A DNA stretch of 64,000 bases from Kingella denitrificans ATCC 33394 (GTDB lineage Bacteria > Pseudomonadota > Gammaproteobacteria > Burkholderiales > Neisseriaceae). The notes below the pieces were generated by a model. The model was not told where the DNA came from. It did not search any database and saw only the letters and a list, made by a program, of their open reading frames with translations. Of the stretch, positions 25,316-34,606 are shown one piece after another. Position 1 is the first letter of the stretch; each line of letters opens with the position of its first letter. The DNA lies in NCBI RefSeq assembly GCF_000190695.1, contig NZ_GL870929.1, forward strand, positions 489,230-553,229. The letters are read 5' to 3'. Both the position numbers and the translations under genes were made by a program.

Positions 25316-25408
25316 AATAAAAATGAGACAAGGCGGCGAGCCGCAAGGCGTACAGGTAGTACGTTAAGGCGAGCCAACGCCGTATCATTGCAATTTTAAT
25401 CGACTATA
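25303..25408. repeat. Correia-like element, copy 1
   Basis: A 106-bp element bounded by TATAGTCGATTAAA and its inverted copy TTTTAATCGACTATA, with internal GACAAGGCGGCGAGCCGCAA and GTACGTTAAGGCGAGCC. The ends and interior match the layout of neisserial Correia repeats. It overlaps the 3' end of the racemase gene. A second copy is at 27668-27773 in the opposite orientation. Confidence 0.85.
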
Positions 25409-25530
25409 TCGTGCAGGCAGCCTGAAACCCAAAAGCAGCCTGCAACCGCCCCTCTCGCGGGAGAAGGCAAACCTGAACGGGCGGCAGTAATTTCAAAGGC
25501 GGAACATGGCGTATCGCCGCCATACCCACT

Positions 25531-25600
25531 CTGAAAAGCAGCACCACGGGCACGCACATCGGTTGGCTGAATCACAGATTCAGACCGATGGCAGCCTGCA
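25531..25600 (+). repeat. DUS-flanked hairpin repeat, copy B
   Basis: Same unit as copy A with a few substitutions. It is preceded by GGCGTATCGCCGCCATACCCACT, a segment also found in altered form at 2778-2803. The 447-bp gap around it holds only repeats and uptake sequences, including an isolated canonical neisserial DUS ATGCCGTCTGAA at 25748-25759. Confidence 0.8.
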
Positions 25601-25760
25601 CCCAAGATGACAGCAAATCCCAAAACTCTCCCCCGCAGGAGAGAGCAGATTGCCGAAGCCCCGCCGGTTGCCGCATAGAATGAAAAGTGCAGGCTGCTTT
25701 TTGAATTTGAATTTCGTTGAGACCCCCGCTTCCAGATATTGCCCAGAATGCCGTCTGAAA

Positions 25761-25804
25761 GGCAGCCTGAAAACGAGCGAAGCGAATTTCTGCGAAACTA
25801 AAAC
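25761..25804 (+). repeat. GAGCGAAGCGA repeat, copy 1
   Basis: The segment GCCTGAAAACGAGCGAAGCG followed by AATTTCTGCGAAACTAAAAC recurs at 26372-26446, where it is present twice in tandem. Confidence 0.6.
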
Positions 25805-25855
25805 CCAAAAAGCAGCCTGCACCCCAATCCAACCCCAAACAAAGGAAACCCCACC

Positions 25856-26371
25856 ATGAAAAAACTCCTCCTCCTCCTGCTTGCCGCCGCCATCCTGCCC
25901 GCCCAAGCCGCCGACTACTTCCTGCCGGATGCCGAATGCGACGGCAGCGCCAACGTCCGCGCCGCACCCGACACGCGCAGCAAAATCCTCGCCGAGCTGG
26001 ATTCCGAAAGCCCGCAACGCAAAATCCTCGGCAGGCAGGGCAAATGGTTGCGTATCCAACTAAACGGCGGCCGCACGGGCTACGTCCACCAAAGCCAGGG
26101 CTATATCGTGCAGAACTACATTGTCGCCAGCCCCGACGGCTCAGCCAACGTCCGCCACAACGTAATAGATGAAGGCCAGCCGATTACACGGCAGTCCGAA
26201 ATCCTCACCACCCTGCCCAACGGCACGCGCGCACAGATTATTCCGAAATTGAACAGGGGCGACTGGCTGTATTACACCAATCAGGGTGCCTATACCGAAA
26301 AAAACGAATACGGCAACAACGTACATATTGAGGGCTATATCCACAAAAGCCAGCTGCGCCGCGCCGATTAG
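25856..26371 (+). CDS. Exported protein with two SH3-like domains
   Basis: This 171-residue protein has a signal peptide (MKKLLLLLLAAAILPAQA). Two bacterial SH3-like segments follow, each starting DGSANVR: residues about 29-85 (GRQGKWLRIQLNGGRTGYVHQSQGY) and about 93-168 (RGDWLYYTN, VHIEGYIHKSQL). Such domains bind peptidoglycan or wall peptides in the periplasm. The second copy is longer. The AAAGGAAACCCCACC start context is nearly identical to those of the racemase and lipB genes nearby. Confidence 0.85.
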   Translation: MKKLLLLLLAAAILPAQAADYFLPDAECDGSANVRAAPDTRSKILAELDSESPQRKILGRQGKWLRIQLNGGRTGYVHQSQGYIVQNYIVASPDGSANVRHNVIDEGQPITRQSEILTTLPNGTRAQIIPKLNRGDWLYYTNQGAYTEKNEYGNNVHIEGYIHKSQLRRAD

Positions 26372-26446
26372 ACAGCCTGAAAACGAGCGAAGCGAGTTTC
26401 TGCGAAGCTAAAACGAGCAAAGCGAGTTTCTGCGAAGCCAAAACAC
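26372..26446 (+). repeat. Tandem GAGCGAAGCGA repeat, copies 2 and 3
   Basis: Two tandem copies of AACGAGCGAAGCGAGTTTCT followed by GCGAAGC-TAAA lie between the SH3 protein stop and lipB. The unit matches 25761-25804. Confidence 0.65.
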
Positions 26447-26485
26447 AAAAAGCAGCCTGCACCCGCCCCCTCCAAAGGAAACGCC

Positions 26486-27100
26486 ATGAACATCAAAAAA
26501 CTAGGCAAAGCCGACTACGCCCCCACCTTTGAAGCCATGAAAACCTTCAACGCCGCGCGCACGCCCGACACCGAAGACGAAATCTGGTTGGTCGAACACC
26601 CGCCCGTGTTCACCCAAGGGCTGGCCGGCAAACCCGAACACCTCCTGCTACGCAGCGACATCCCCGTCGTCCAAATCGACCGCGGCGGCCAGATTACCTA
26701 CCACGGCCCCGGTCAAGTCGTCGCCTACACCATGATTGACTTCAAACGCCGCCATGTGAGCGTGCGCAAAATCGTCTCCGCGCTGGAAAACGCCGTCATC
26801 GCCACACTGGCCGAATACGGCATCCCATCCGCCGCCGACCCCGACCGCCCCGGCGTGTATGTCGGCGAACGCAAAATCGCCTCACTCGGGCTGCGCATCA
26901 AAAACGGCGCGGTGTATCACGGCCTTGCCCTGAACGTGGACATGGATTTGTCGCCCTTCCGCCAAATCAACCCCTGCGGCTATGCCGGCATGGAAATGAC
27001 CCAAATCGCCGACTATGTCCAACCCTGCCCTGCCTGGGACGAAGTGGCCGACAAACTCGCCGCCCATTTGACGCGCGAACTGGATTTTCAGGCAGCCTGA
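26486..27100 (+). CDS. lipB: Octanoyl-[ACP]:protein octanoyltransferase
   Basis: This 204-residue enzyme transfers octanoate from acyl carrier protein to lipoyl domains, the first step of lipoate synthesis; LipA is encoded at 56187. Motifs are RGGQITYHGPGQVVAYTMID, GERKIASLGLRIKNG with the conserved Lys130, and NPCGYAGMEMTQ with the catalytic Cys164. The terminal DFQAA is encoded by a DUS. Three bases separate the stop from the downstream lipoprotein gene. Confidence 0.94.
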   Translation: MNIKKLGKADYAPTFEAMKTFNAARTPDTEDEIWLVEHPPVFTQGLAGKPEHLLLRSDIPVVQIDRGGQITYHGPGQVVAYTMIDFKRRHVSVRKIVSALENAVIATLAEYGIPSAADPDRPGVYVGERKIASLGLRIKNGAVYHGLALNVDMDLSPFRQINPCGYAGMEMTQIADYVQPCPAWDEVADKLAAHLTRELDFQAA

Positions 27101-27103
27101 ACT

Positions 27104-27568
27104 ATGAAACCGCCTATTCTGCCGCTTGCCGTGTTCCTGCTCGCCGCCTGCCCCGCGCCGCAGGCCGCCGATAAAGCCTCAAGTCCAGCCGAAAACCCCG
27201 CCATGCCGAACGAAGCCGTTTCCATACCGCAAATGCGCGCCAACGCCGAAGAACGGCCGGCGGCCTACGATTACCATAATGCCGCCTATTGGGCATACGA
27301 ACTCAAACGGCGTGGCGAACCCCTGCCGCCGCATTTGCAGAAAGTGCTGGACGAAGAGCAGTTCGTCCCCGACCAGCCCGTTTCCACCGCCTCCACCTAT
27401 TACCTGCGCCCCGAACGCGTTGCAGAGCTGACCGCCAAAGCCGAAAACGGTGACCGCCGCGCCGCCGAGCGGCTATATTGGTTCTACCTGTTTGTCGGGC
27501 CGGAACCAGGCAAAACCGACCCCCAAGCCGTCGAATACTGGCGCAAAAAGGCGGGGATTGAAGAATAA
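27104..27568 (+). CDS. Putative lipoprotein downstream of lipB
   Basis: This 154-residue protein has a lipobox FLLAAC (Cys16). The mature part is Pro/Ala-rich, then AYDYHNAAYWAYELKRRGEPLPPHL and a helical C-terminus (ELTAKAENGDRRAAERLYWFYLF) resembling a single Sel1-type repeat. It starts three bases after lipB and is probably cotranscribed. The function is unknown. Confidence 0.7.
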   Translation: MKPPILPLAVFLLAACPAPQAADKASSPAENPAMPNEAVSIPQMRANAEERPAAYDYHNAAYWAYELKRRGEPLPPHLQKVLDEEQFVPDQPVSTASTYYLRPERVAELTAKAENGDRRAAERLYWFYLFVGPEPGKTDPQAVEYWRKKAGIEE

Positions 27569-27667
27569 GGTTTCAGGCAGCCTGCAACGAGAAACAAGCC
27601 GTTTGGCAATCGCTTTTTGGAAGCCGGCATGGTTGGGCGGAAATACCGCAGTTGGCATAACGATTGA

Positions 27668-27773
27668 TATAGTCGATTAAAATGGCAATGATACGGTGTT
27701 GGCTCGCCTTGACGTACTATTTGTACGCCTTGCGGCTCGCCGCCTTGTCTCATTTTTATTTTAATCGACTATA
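27668..27773. repeat. Correia-like element, copy 2
   Basis: A 106-bp element with the same ends as copy 1 and an interior in reverse orientation (GGCTCGCCTTGACGTACTA, CTTGCGGCTCGCCGCCTTGT). It fills most of the 221-bp gap before the next gene, ending 16 bases before its start codon, and may contribute promoter or processing signals. Confidence 0.85.
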
Positions 27774-27789
27774 AAAAGCAGCCTGCACT

Positions 27790-28311
27790 ATGGACAAACT
27801 CCACCTTCCCCAATGGCATAGCCCCGAACACGTCCGCGACATCCTGCTCGCCCTGCCCGAAAAAAAGCGCAACCGCGCCCTATACGAGCTCATCTGGCAG
27901 TTCGACCACTATAATCCGCAAGGCGTTCTGGAAAGCGAAGCCCAGCTCGCCACCCTGCGCCTGCTCTGGCACGACCCGCGTTTTCAGGGACTGGAAAACA
28001 TCGAATGCTGGCTGAGAGAAGTGCTTTATTTGGACGAAGACAACGGCTCATGGCTTGCCCTGCAACCCGAAATCGAAACGCTACTGGACGTGCTCCACCC
28101 CGAAACCTGCGGCGAATATGGCGAACACGGCGGGATGCATCACAGCGCGGCCACGCTCGAACCCTTTGTCGCCCGCATGATTGCCCGAAACACCGAAAAC
28201 GCACGCTACACCGCCCGCTGCTGCCTGTATTGGAGCAAATCCCTCTGCCGCCAGCGCCCCGATTTTGACGAATGGCTGAAAAATGAAATCCGCAGGCTGC
28301 ATGGGAAATAA
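27790..28311 (+). CDS. Conserved hypothetical protein, helical and Trp-rich
   Basis: This 173-residue soluble protein (MDKLHLPQWHSPEHVRDILL) is predicted mainly helical with clusters of Trp, His and Cys (GEHGGMHHSAA, ARCCLYWSKSLCR). No signal peptide or membrane segment is seen, and I do not recognise a family. Codon use matches the core genome. The only upstream leader is a DUS and the Correia-like element. It is the last core gene before the CRISPR locus. Confidence 0.6.
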   Translation: MDKLHLPQWHSPEHVRDILLALPEKKRNRALYELIWQFDHYNPQGVLESEAQLATLRLLWHDPRFQGLENIECWLREVLYLDEDNGSWLALQPEIETLLDVLHPETCGEYGEHGGMHHSAATLEPFVARMIARNTENARYTARCCLYWSKSLCRQRPDFDEWLKNEIRRLHGK

Positions 28312-28320
28312 GGCAAATGA

Positions 28321-28360
28321 GTGCAGGCTGCTTTTTAAATCGTGAAAAAGCAGCCTGCAC
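28321..28360 (+). terminator. Inverted DUS terminator
   Basis: GTGCAGGCTGCTTTTT and AAAAAGCAGCCTGCAC form a stem. It marks the edge of the core genome before the AT-rich flank of the CRISPR array. Confidence 0.65.
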
Positions 28361-28361
28361 A

Positions 28362-28754
28362 TTTATATTGAGAATGTTATCTGGTTAATCTACGCACATG
28401 ATATGAAAAACATATTAAATAACATTATTAATATCTAAAAATCTGTTTTAGAGATAATAAAAGTTTATTAATATTAGCTATATAAATATTATTATACTGT
28501 TATTTTAATAACTAAAAGACTTTTAGTACCTATCTGATTCCACCTTAACATATAACATATATATCAATTTCGATTATGCAAAAACGTGGATATTGGGATA
28601 TTCAAAAAGCTGCATGCTGCTCAGCTAAAGTGTCGAGTTAAATTATTTGCCCTAATACTGAGTTATCTAGAAGTGGCTACGCATTATCTGCCTTTACACC
28701 AAATTTTCATATTCCAGTACACGCTTATTTATCCAATTTATCCGCCTCCATGTC
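28362..28754. other. AT-rich sequence beyond the trailer end of the CRISPR array
   Basis: About 390 bases, strongly AT-rich and unlike the flanking core genome, with no convincing ORF, RNA or DUS. It lies at the leader-distal end of the array, so it is not the leader. It may be old trailer sequence or a junction of the acquired locus. Confidence 0.5.
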
Positions 28755-30419
28755 GTTTCAATACAGCAACCCGAAGGTGGTTGGTCGCATATTTGTTCAA
28801 AATGGCGCGAATCAGGGTATTTCAACACACGGCCGCCTGAAGGCGGCTGACGATTAACGATGTGCGTAAAAATATCCAGCGGTTGTTTCAACACACAGCC
28901 GCCCGAAGGCGACTGGCGGTATGACAACGATTACTTTTGACGGTATCCGGTTTCAACACACAGCCGCCCGAAGGCGACTGCATCGCACAGGCGGATGGCG
29001 CTGTTATCGCCTTTGTTTCAACACGCAGCCGCCCGAAGGCGACTGTTTTTCCGCGCAGTGGGCCAGCTGCCACAAACCAGTTTCAACACGCAGCCGCCCG
29101 AAGGCGACTGTTTCGGGCAGTACGTCGCATTGGTAGCGCTGCCAGTTTCAACACGCAGCCGCCCGAAGGCGACTGTCCAAAACCATGTTGTGTGCACGCA
29201 GTTTTTCAGTGTTTCAACACGCAGCCGCCCGAAGGCGACTGGCTGTCCTCTTAAACCATGCTCTACTGCCTGAAGTTTCAACACGCAGCCGCCCGAAGGC
29301 GACTGGCGGCAAACCCAGTTCAAAAGAGAGTTCGACTAGGTTTCAACACGCAGCCGCCCGAAGGCGACTGGGGCGCAAACCGATACCCATATCGCCGTAA
29401 CCCGCGTTTCAACACGCAGCCGCCCGAAGGCGACTGCCGAAAGTCTTATCCTTTCGGGGGTTTTATCATGTTTCAACACGCAGCCGCCCGAAGGCGACTG
29501 GGCAGCTGAAAGGACGAAATATGGTAACACTGGAAGTTTCAACACGCAGCCGCCCGAAGGCGACTGTCCACCTTGCCCAAACCCAAGAGCCGGGCAAACT
29601 GTTTCAACACGCAGCCGCCCGAAGGCGACTGCGGAGATTGACACCATGGCAAAAAAAACAGGGCTGTTTCAACACGCAGCCGCCCGAAGGCGACTGAGGG
29701 AAATGGTGAGCGGGATGGCGGATAAGAAACGGTTTCAACACGCAGCCGCCCGAAGGCGACTGCGCATCCATACGGATAAGGCTGTGCAAATCGACTTCGT
29801 TTCAACACGCAGCCGCCCGAAGGCGACTGGTGGTACATCGGCTATAACAAAGACATGGCGCTGGTTTCAACACGCAGCCGCCCGAAGGCGACTGTTGGAC
29901 TGGCTGCGCGATTGGCTGGCGCGGATGTTGTTTCAACACGCAGCCGCCCGAAGGCGACTGCTGATGGATTTGACCTGGCCGCCGTTGCTGTGCGTGTTTC
30001 AACACGCAGCCGCCCGAAGGCGACTGTTCGGTTTGGCCGCCGTGCCTGATACCATGCGCGGTTTCAACACGCAGCCGCCCGAAGGCGACTGGCTTGATAT
30101 TCGCCAAAGGGATAAGGTTGCCTTTGGTTTCAACACGCAGCCGCCCGAAGGCGACTGATGACCATCCAGAAAATCCGTGATAGAGCCGCCGCAGTTTCAA
30201 CACGCAGCCGCCCGAAGGCGACTGCAAAGCGCAACCGCTGTTGCAACTGGTGCTGTGTGTTTCAACACGCAGCCGCCCGAAGGCGACTGGGCAGACCTTG
30301 CCGCATTGGAAAACATGGGCGTGGTTTCAACACGCAGCCGCCCGAAGGCGACTGTGATTGATTCGGTTAATGCGGTAATCCAAGGGGTGTTTCAACACGC
30401 AGCCGCCCGAAGGCGACTG
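28755..30419 (-). CRISPR. Type I-C CRISPR array, 26 repeats and 25 spacers
   Basis: The 31-base repeat starts GTTTCAACAC and ends AAGGCGACTG as written on the plus strand. Unit starts are at 28755, 28819, 28885, 28950, 29015, 29080 and so on to 30389, giving periods of 64-67 and spacers of 33-36 bases. Read on the minus strand, the repeat ends in GTTGAAAC as type I-C repeats do, and contains the stem GTCGCC-TTCGG-GCGGC. The two repeats at 28755 and 28819 are degenerate and those at 28885 and 28950 carry one substitution (CACACAG). This places the old end on the left and the leader on the right, next to cas2. Confidence 0.97.
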
Positions 30420-30608
30420 AGCCTCTCTCAAAAGCCTTGCTCCATCAGGTTTCGCAACCCCAATTTCGCTAAGCTCTCAAGAAAAGCGCGAACGCGAGTA
30501 TAACACAGCCTTTTCCGTTACACCCGCATTCGCAATATCCTGATTGTTAAAGAACAATCCCCATTCGCCAACCCTGCCGCATTTTCATGAGAACCGCAGG
30601 TTGGCGAT
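30420..30608 (-). promoter_or_regulatory. CRISPR leader region
   Basis: A 189-bp non-coding stretch between cas2 and the newest repeat, where the pre-crRNA promoter and integration signals of a type I-C system are expected. The inverted motif TTGGCGA / TCGCCAA near 30567 and 30601 may form a hairpin ending the cas transcript. Confidence 0.65.
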
Positions 30609-30902
30609 TCACACAATCAACGTATCCTTAAACACATCCACCGCCGGTTTCGCGCCGTGGTGTTCCACTTTGCGCCGCCATTTGCTGCCCAGATGGTAAA
30701 AGCGCAGGCTGTCGGTTTCGGGGTTGTAGGTTTTCAAAAGTTTGTCTTTTAAAACAACCCACTGGTCGGGTGCGATGTCGCATTCAAACACCGAATACTG
30801 CACGCGCACGCCGTAGTCCAGACACAATTTCGCCACGCGCCGCAACCTTGCCTGCCCTTCCGCGTCTTCCAGCGAAATATCGTAAGTAATCAGCATCAGC
30901 AT
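30609..30902 (-). CDS. cas2: CRISPR integration subunit Cas2 (type I-C)
   Basis: This 97-residue protein has the Cas2 ferredoxin-like fold: MLMLITYDIS with the conserved Asp, RLRRVAKLCLDYGVRVQYSVFEC, and DSLRFYHLG. It bridges two Cas1 dimers during spacer insertion. It is last in the cas operon and adjacent to the array leader. The 74-bp gap to cas1 contains both a native DUS and a foreign AGGTCGTCTGAA. Confidence 0.96.
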   Translation of the reverse strand: MLMLITYDISLEDAEGQARLRRVAKLCLDYGVRVQYSVFECDIAPDQWVVLKDKLLKTYNPETDSLRFYHLGSKWRRKVEHHGAKPAVDVFKDTLIV

Positions 30903-30976
30903 TTTGTATTCCCATGTGCAGGCTGCTTTATAGGTCGTCTGAAAATGTCCAACCCGTTTTCAGGCAGCCTGCAAAC

Positions 30977-31990
30977 CTATCTCATCAAAAACGGCGGATA
31001 TTCCACCAAATCTCCGCGCAAATGCCGCGCCAACAGCATTGCCTGAATATACGGCAGCAGCCCGATTTCCACTTCTTCGCCTAAAAACGGATGAACGATT
31101 TTCTCCTGCTTTTTAGCCTGCAAAGCTTGGAACAACAGCTTACGCGCCTCTGCTTTCAAACTTACCGCGCCGCTTGCCTCGGTAACAAAATCCTGCGGTT
31201 TGATTTGCCCGCGGTTAATCAGCGACAGCACCAACCTGTCCGCCCACCACGCGCGGAATTCTTCCAAAATATCCTGTGCCAGACTGTCGCGCCCCGGTCG
31301 GTCGGTGTGCAGAAAGCCCACCTGTGGGTCCAGCCCCACGCCTTGCAGCGCGCCGCTGATGTCCTTGCCCAAGATGCTGTACACAAACGACAGTAGCGCG
31401 TTCACCCCGTCTCTGGGCGGACGGCGGTTGCGCCCGTCAAAAGAAAAGCCGCTTTTTTCGCTCAAAAGCTGCCCGAATACGCCAAAATAATGCGCCGCCG
31501 CATCGCCCTCAATGCCGCGTACCACGTCCAGCTCCGCCGCGCCCTTCAACTGCCGCAGCGAAATATTCAAAGCATTGACCGCACTTTGAATCGCCGCATT
31601 CTCGCCATAATTGCGAATCTGCCGCTGAAGCACCCGCTTACTCGCCTGAATCTTCGCCGCAATGATATTGCGCGCAACCGGTACGGGATTTTGCTCCGAC
31701 ACCCGATACTGCGCCCGACGCAACAGCACATTGCCGCTCTGCCGCCCCTGAAGCCGCCCCAAGAAACGCCCGTTTTCGGTAAAAAACGCCAAATTCACAT
31801 TATTTTCACCGCAAAACCCCAGCAGAAATGGCGACACCAGCACATTCCCAAAACAGAAAATATGCCCGATGGAATGCACCGGCAACTGCGCCACCTTCTT
31901 ACGCTCCTGTTCCACCACCAGCGTCTCACGCTCCTTATGCAGATAGCTGCCTTGGGTGGTGATGTAGAGCGTGTTTTGCAGTTTGCGCAT
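30977..31990 (-). CDS. cas1: CRISPR integrase Cas1 (type I-C)
   Basis: This 337-residue endonuclease/integrase starts MRKLQNTLYITTQGSYLHKE, as I-C Cas1 proteins do. The metal-binding residues are within VRGIEGDAAAHYFGVF (Glu), LGLDP-like GVGLDPQVGFLHTDRPGRDSLAQDILEEFR (His and Asp). It captures spacers with Cas2 and, in type I-C, with Cas4. A Pasteurellaceae uptake core (ACCGCACTT) lies inside at 31578-31586. In most I-C operons cas4 immediately precedes cas1; here a nuclease gene intervenes. Confidence 0.96.
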   Translation of the reverse strand: MRKLQNTLYITTQGSYLHKERETLVVEQERKKVAQLPVHSIGHIFCFGNVLVSPFLLGFCGENNVNLAFFTENGRFLGRLQGRQSGNVLLRRAQYRVSEQNPVPVARNIIAAKIQASKRVLQRQIRNYGENAAIQSAVNALNISLRQLKGAAELDVVRGIEGDAAAHYFGVFGQLLSEKSGFSFDGRNRRPPRDGVNALLSFVYSILGKDISGALQGVGLDPQVGFLHTDRPGRDSLAQDILEEFRAWWADRLVLSLINRGQIKPQDFVTEASGAVSLKAEARKLLFQALQAKKQEKIVHPFLGEEVEIGLLPYIQAMLLARHLRGDLVEYPPFLMR

Positions 31991-32098
31991 GGGGAAACTC
32001 CTTGGGTTTTGACCGCAGTTTTGAAATTAATGGATTGGTTGGGCTTCCTGAAAAGTAGGTGGGTTAGGTTAATTAGAATACTATAACGCAATAAATCA

Positions 32099-33895
32099 TT
32101 AATTCTTCTTCATAATATCAATTAAGAATTTTCTAACCTCTGGATATTTCTTATCAGCATCAATTAGTAAATCGGTTATTTTTCTATTACCAGAAAGATT
32201 AAAGTGAGAAGCTAACCCTCCTTTCATACTTATAGAACAAAAACTGAGTGATCCTATACCACCAGGATTTTTATCCTTTAATAATAGATCCATTGAAGCT
32301 AATATACCATCATCGGCAAATCCCTTATTCTTTAATTTTCTATCTAATTCCTTAAAAGAAAATTTTGATATATTTTTTCTAGAAAGCAATAATGATGATA
32401 AATGAAAAATTAGCTCTGGGTAGATAAAATCTTCAATTTCTAAATTACTTTTAACATTCTGTAAATTACTTAAATCTGGTAAATCTCCAGTTCTGGTAGG
32501 AATAAACTTACAATCCACTTGGATATTCTTAAATTTTTTTCCTTTAATCAATTTATAACATTTTCTTCCTTCCTCATCATTATCAAATAGTAACGTAATT
32601 TTGGGTTTTTTAGTTGAGTCAGAATACCAATCATCATAAAACTCTAACTCTCTATCATATTTATTAACGCCATCAATAGAAATTATCCTTTTAGTCTCTA
32701 TTTTAAACAACTTACATAATTCGGAAATATATTTTTTATCACATTCTCCTTCGACAAATATATTATAATTATCTAAAAGATCAGTTTTATCTTCCTCTAG
32801 ACCTAAATACTCTCTAATTTTTCTAGCTCCATCATCTTCTGATAGATCTATAGATATGGTATTAATAGAATTAATATATGTGTTAGTTCGTTTATAAAGC
32901 TTTTCTTCACCAATTTCCTGATCTAGCAAAATGACATTTTTTAAACTGGAAGAATCAATAAATTCTGGTGAGTGAGTAGTAACAATAACTTGGTGTTTAT
33001 TTGATATATCATATAAAACATCTCTTAACTTTAATTGAAGCCCACGATGCAGAAAAGCATCTGGTTCATCAATACAAAATATTATATTCTTCTTTGTTCT
33101 TGATAATTTTTCAATAATTTTCTGATGTAAGAGTATAAATCCTAATTTCTGCAATCCTGATCCTTTTCCTTCATTATTAAATCCTGCTTTATCATCAATA
33201 TGAAAACTAATATCTTCTGAAATTAGATCTTGAAATTTTTTTACTTTGGCATTGCTTTTAAATTCAACAGACCAATTTTCATTAAACTGCTGGAATAATG
33301 GGTTGATTTCTTCAGCTAACTGATTTAAAACACCCACCAACCCATTATTATAATTCTCAAAAGATGATTTTAATTCTCCTTTTAAACCTGAAAATCTAGA
33401 TTTATCAAATTCAATTGCATATACATCATTAATAATCAGGTTAATCAAATCAGGGAATGAAATATTGATTGCTGGAATATAAAAAAATACAAAATTTTTA
33501 ATTAGATCATTGATGTGAGATTCAGTTAATTCTTTCTTGGGTTTTCCTCCTCCTATACCTTCTGGATAAAGAAATCCTTTATTATTTATAGAAACCTCAC
33601 CTTCTATCATCTCTATTCTTCTAATTAATTCATATAGCTTACCTTTTGAATCTTCAAACTGAAGATTAATTTCAGTTGCTACAGAACCTCCTCTTGTGTT
33701 TTGTTTTAAATGCGGAGCATCTTTATTAAAAACATATTCATCTGGATTAAAAAATAAATTTAATGCTCGTAGCACATTAGTTTTCCCAACGTTATTTGGA
33801 CCGCATATACTAATAAAATTATTATCCAAATCAATTTCTAGCTTTAGGTCATTTATAGATCTAAACCTCTTAATATCAATTCTTTTAAGCTTCAT
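32099..33895 (-). CDS. OLD-family ATPase/TOPRIM nuclease embedded in the cas operon
   Basis: This 598-residue protein has an SMC/RecF-like ATPase: Walker A GPNNVGKTN (32-40), signature-like GLQKLGFILLHQ, Walker B IIFCIDEPDAFLH, and the switch histidine in VTTHSPEFID. A C-terminal TOPRIM domain follows, with FVEGECDKKY and LLFDNDEEGRKCY supplying the Glu and Asp residues. This is the OLD arrangement seen in P2 Old and Gabija GajA. No UvrD-like partner lies nearby, so it would act alone. It is very AT-rich compared with the flanking cas genes, carries no uptake sequences, and is codirectional with them, 37 bases after cas4 and 108 before cas1. It looks like inserted cargo. Confidence 0.85.
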   Translation of the reverse strand: MKLKRIDIKRFRSINDLKLEIDLDNNFISICGPNNVGKTNVLRALNLFFNPDEYVFNKDAPHLKQNTRGGSVATEINLQFEDSKGKLYELIRRIEMIEGEVSINNKGFLYPEGIGGGKPKKELTESHINDLIKNFVFFYIPAINISFPDLINLIINDVYAIEFDKSRFSGLKGELKSSFENYNNGLVGVLNQLAEEINPLFQQFNENWSVEFKSNAKVKKFQDLISEDISFHIDDKAGFNNEGKGSGLQKLGFILLHQKIIEKLSRTKKNIIFCIDEPDAFLHRGLQLKLRDVLYDISNKHQVIVTTHSPEFIDSSSLKNVILLDQEIGEEKLYKRTNTYINSINTISIDLSEDDGARKIREYLGLEEDKTDLLDNYNIFVEGECDKKYISELCKLFKIETKRIISIDGVNKYDRELEFYDDWYSDSTKKPKITLLFDNDEEGRKCYKLIKGKKFKNIQVDCKFIPTRTGDLPDLSNLQNVKSNLEIEDFIYPELIFHLSSLLLSRKNISKFSFKELDRKLKNKGFADDGILASMDLLLKDKNPGGIGSLSFCSISMKGGLASHFNLSGNRKITDLLIDADKKYPEVRKFLIDIMKKN

Positions 33896-33932
33896 ACAAT
33901 ACCCTCAATTCAATAATTAAAATTTAAAAATT

Positions 33933-34592
33933 TTATTCAGCATCTTGCCTAAACAACCCCTCCACATACCCCACACTTCTATCCCGTTTCCCCAACAACT
34001 CCGGCTGGCAAATCTCCATCAGTGAGCAGGCTTTGCAGCGTTTGCCGTAGTTGGGCGGCGGGGTTTGGCCGCTGTTTAAAAGTTCGCGCACGGCGGCGAT
34101 GGTGGAGAGGGTTTGGGCACGCAGGTCGTCTGAAAACACAATAGGAACGCGGTGGCGGGTTTGCATATACCACAGCGCGCCCTCGAAGATGGTTTGCCCC
34201 GTCATTTCTTCCAAGCACAAGCCTTGGGCACAAAGTTGGATTTCATCCATCGGGTCGGGTTTGGGCTTACCGCGTTTGTATTCCACAGGTTTCAGACGGC
34301 CTGTTTTTGTTTCGACTTCCACCAAATCCAACACGCCGCTGATGCCTAATTTCTCCGCCGACACATGCACCGCCCGCTCAAAGCGTACGCCCTTGCGTGT
34401 TTCAGGTTCGCCCGAATCCACCCGTTCATGCAGCGCCTTTCCCTGCGCAGTCAAATAGTTCTCCGCCCACACCTGCTCGTTGTGAATCAACGCGCATTGG
34501 CGCGGGCAGAAGGCGTAGTGTTGCAGGGCGGAAAGGGGAATCAGGCGAGGGTCCTGATTTTCCCCTTGGGTTTCGGTTGAAAGTGCGGTCAT
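33933..34592 (-). CDS. cas4: CRISPR adaptation nuclease Cas4 (type I-C)
   Basis: This 219-residue RecB-type exonuclease has an Fe-S cluster. Cysteines are in HYAFCPRQCALIH and CKACSLMEIC; the nuclease core shows SGVLDLVEV and PVEYKRGKPK. Cas4 trims and orients prespacers by PAM with Cas1-Cas2. It follows cas7 by 14 bases. A Pasteurellaceae uptake core AAGTGCGGTCA spans its start codon region (34581-34591), and AGGTCGTCTGAA (34123-34134) and AGGCCGTCTGAA (reverse, 34291-34302) lie inside. Confidence 0.96.
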   Translation of the reverse strand: MTALSTETQGENQDPRLIPLSALQHYAFCPRQCALIHNEQVWAENYLTAQGKALHERVDSGEPETRKGVRFERAVHVSAEKLGISGVLDLVEVETKTGRLKPVEYKRGKPKPDPMDEIQLCAQGLCLEEMTGQTIFEGALWYMQTRHRVPIVFSDDLRAQTLSTIAAVRELLNSGQTPPPNYGKRCKACSLMEICQPELLGKRDRSVGYVEGLFRQDAE

Positions 34593-34606
34593 TTTTTTAA
34601 GTGTTT

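Noticed and set aside
28937..30503. Long overlapping ORFs encoding repeated RSRPKAT / NTQPPEGD peptides
   Set aside because: They are translations of the CRISPR repeats in several frames, without ribosome sites.
32005..32016. Apparent uptake signal GACCGCAGTTTT upstream of cas1
   Set aside because: It has a mismatch within the nine-base core, so it was not counted; likewise ACCGTACTT near 38210.
31490..32086. Plus-strand ORF opposite cas1
   Set aside because: Antisense shadow of cas1 with no start signal.
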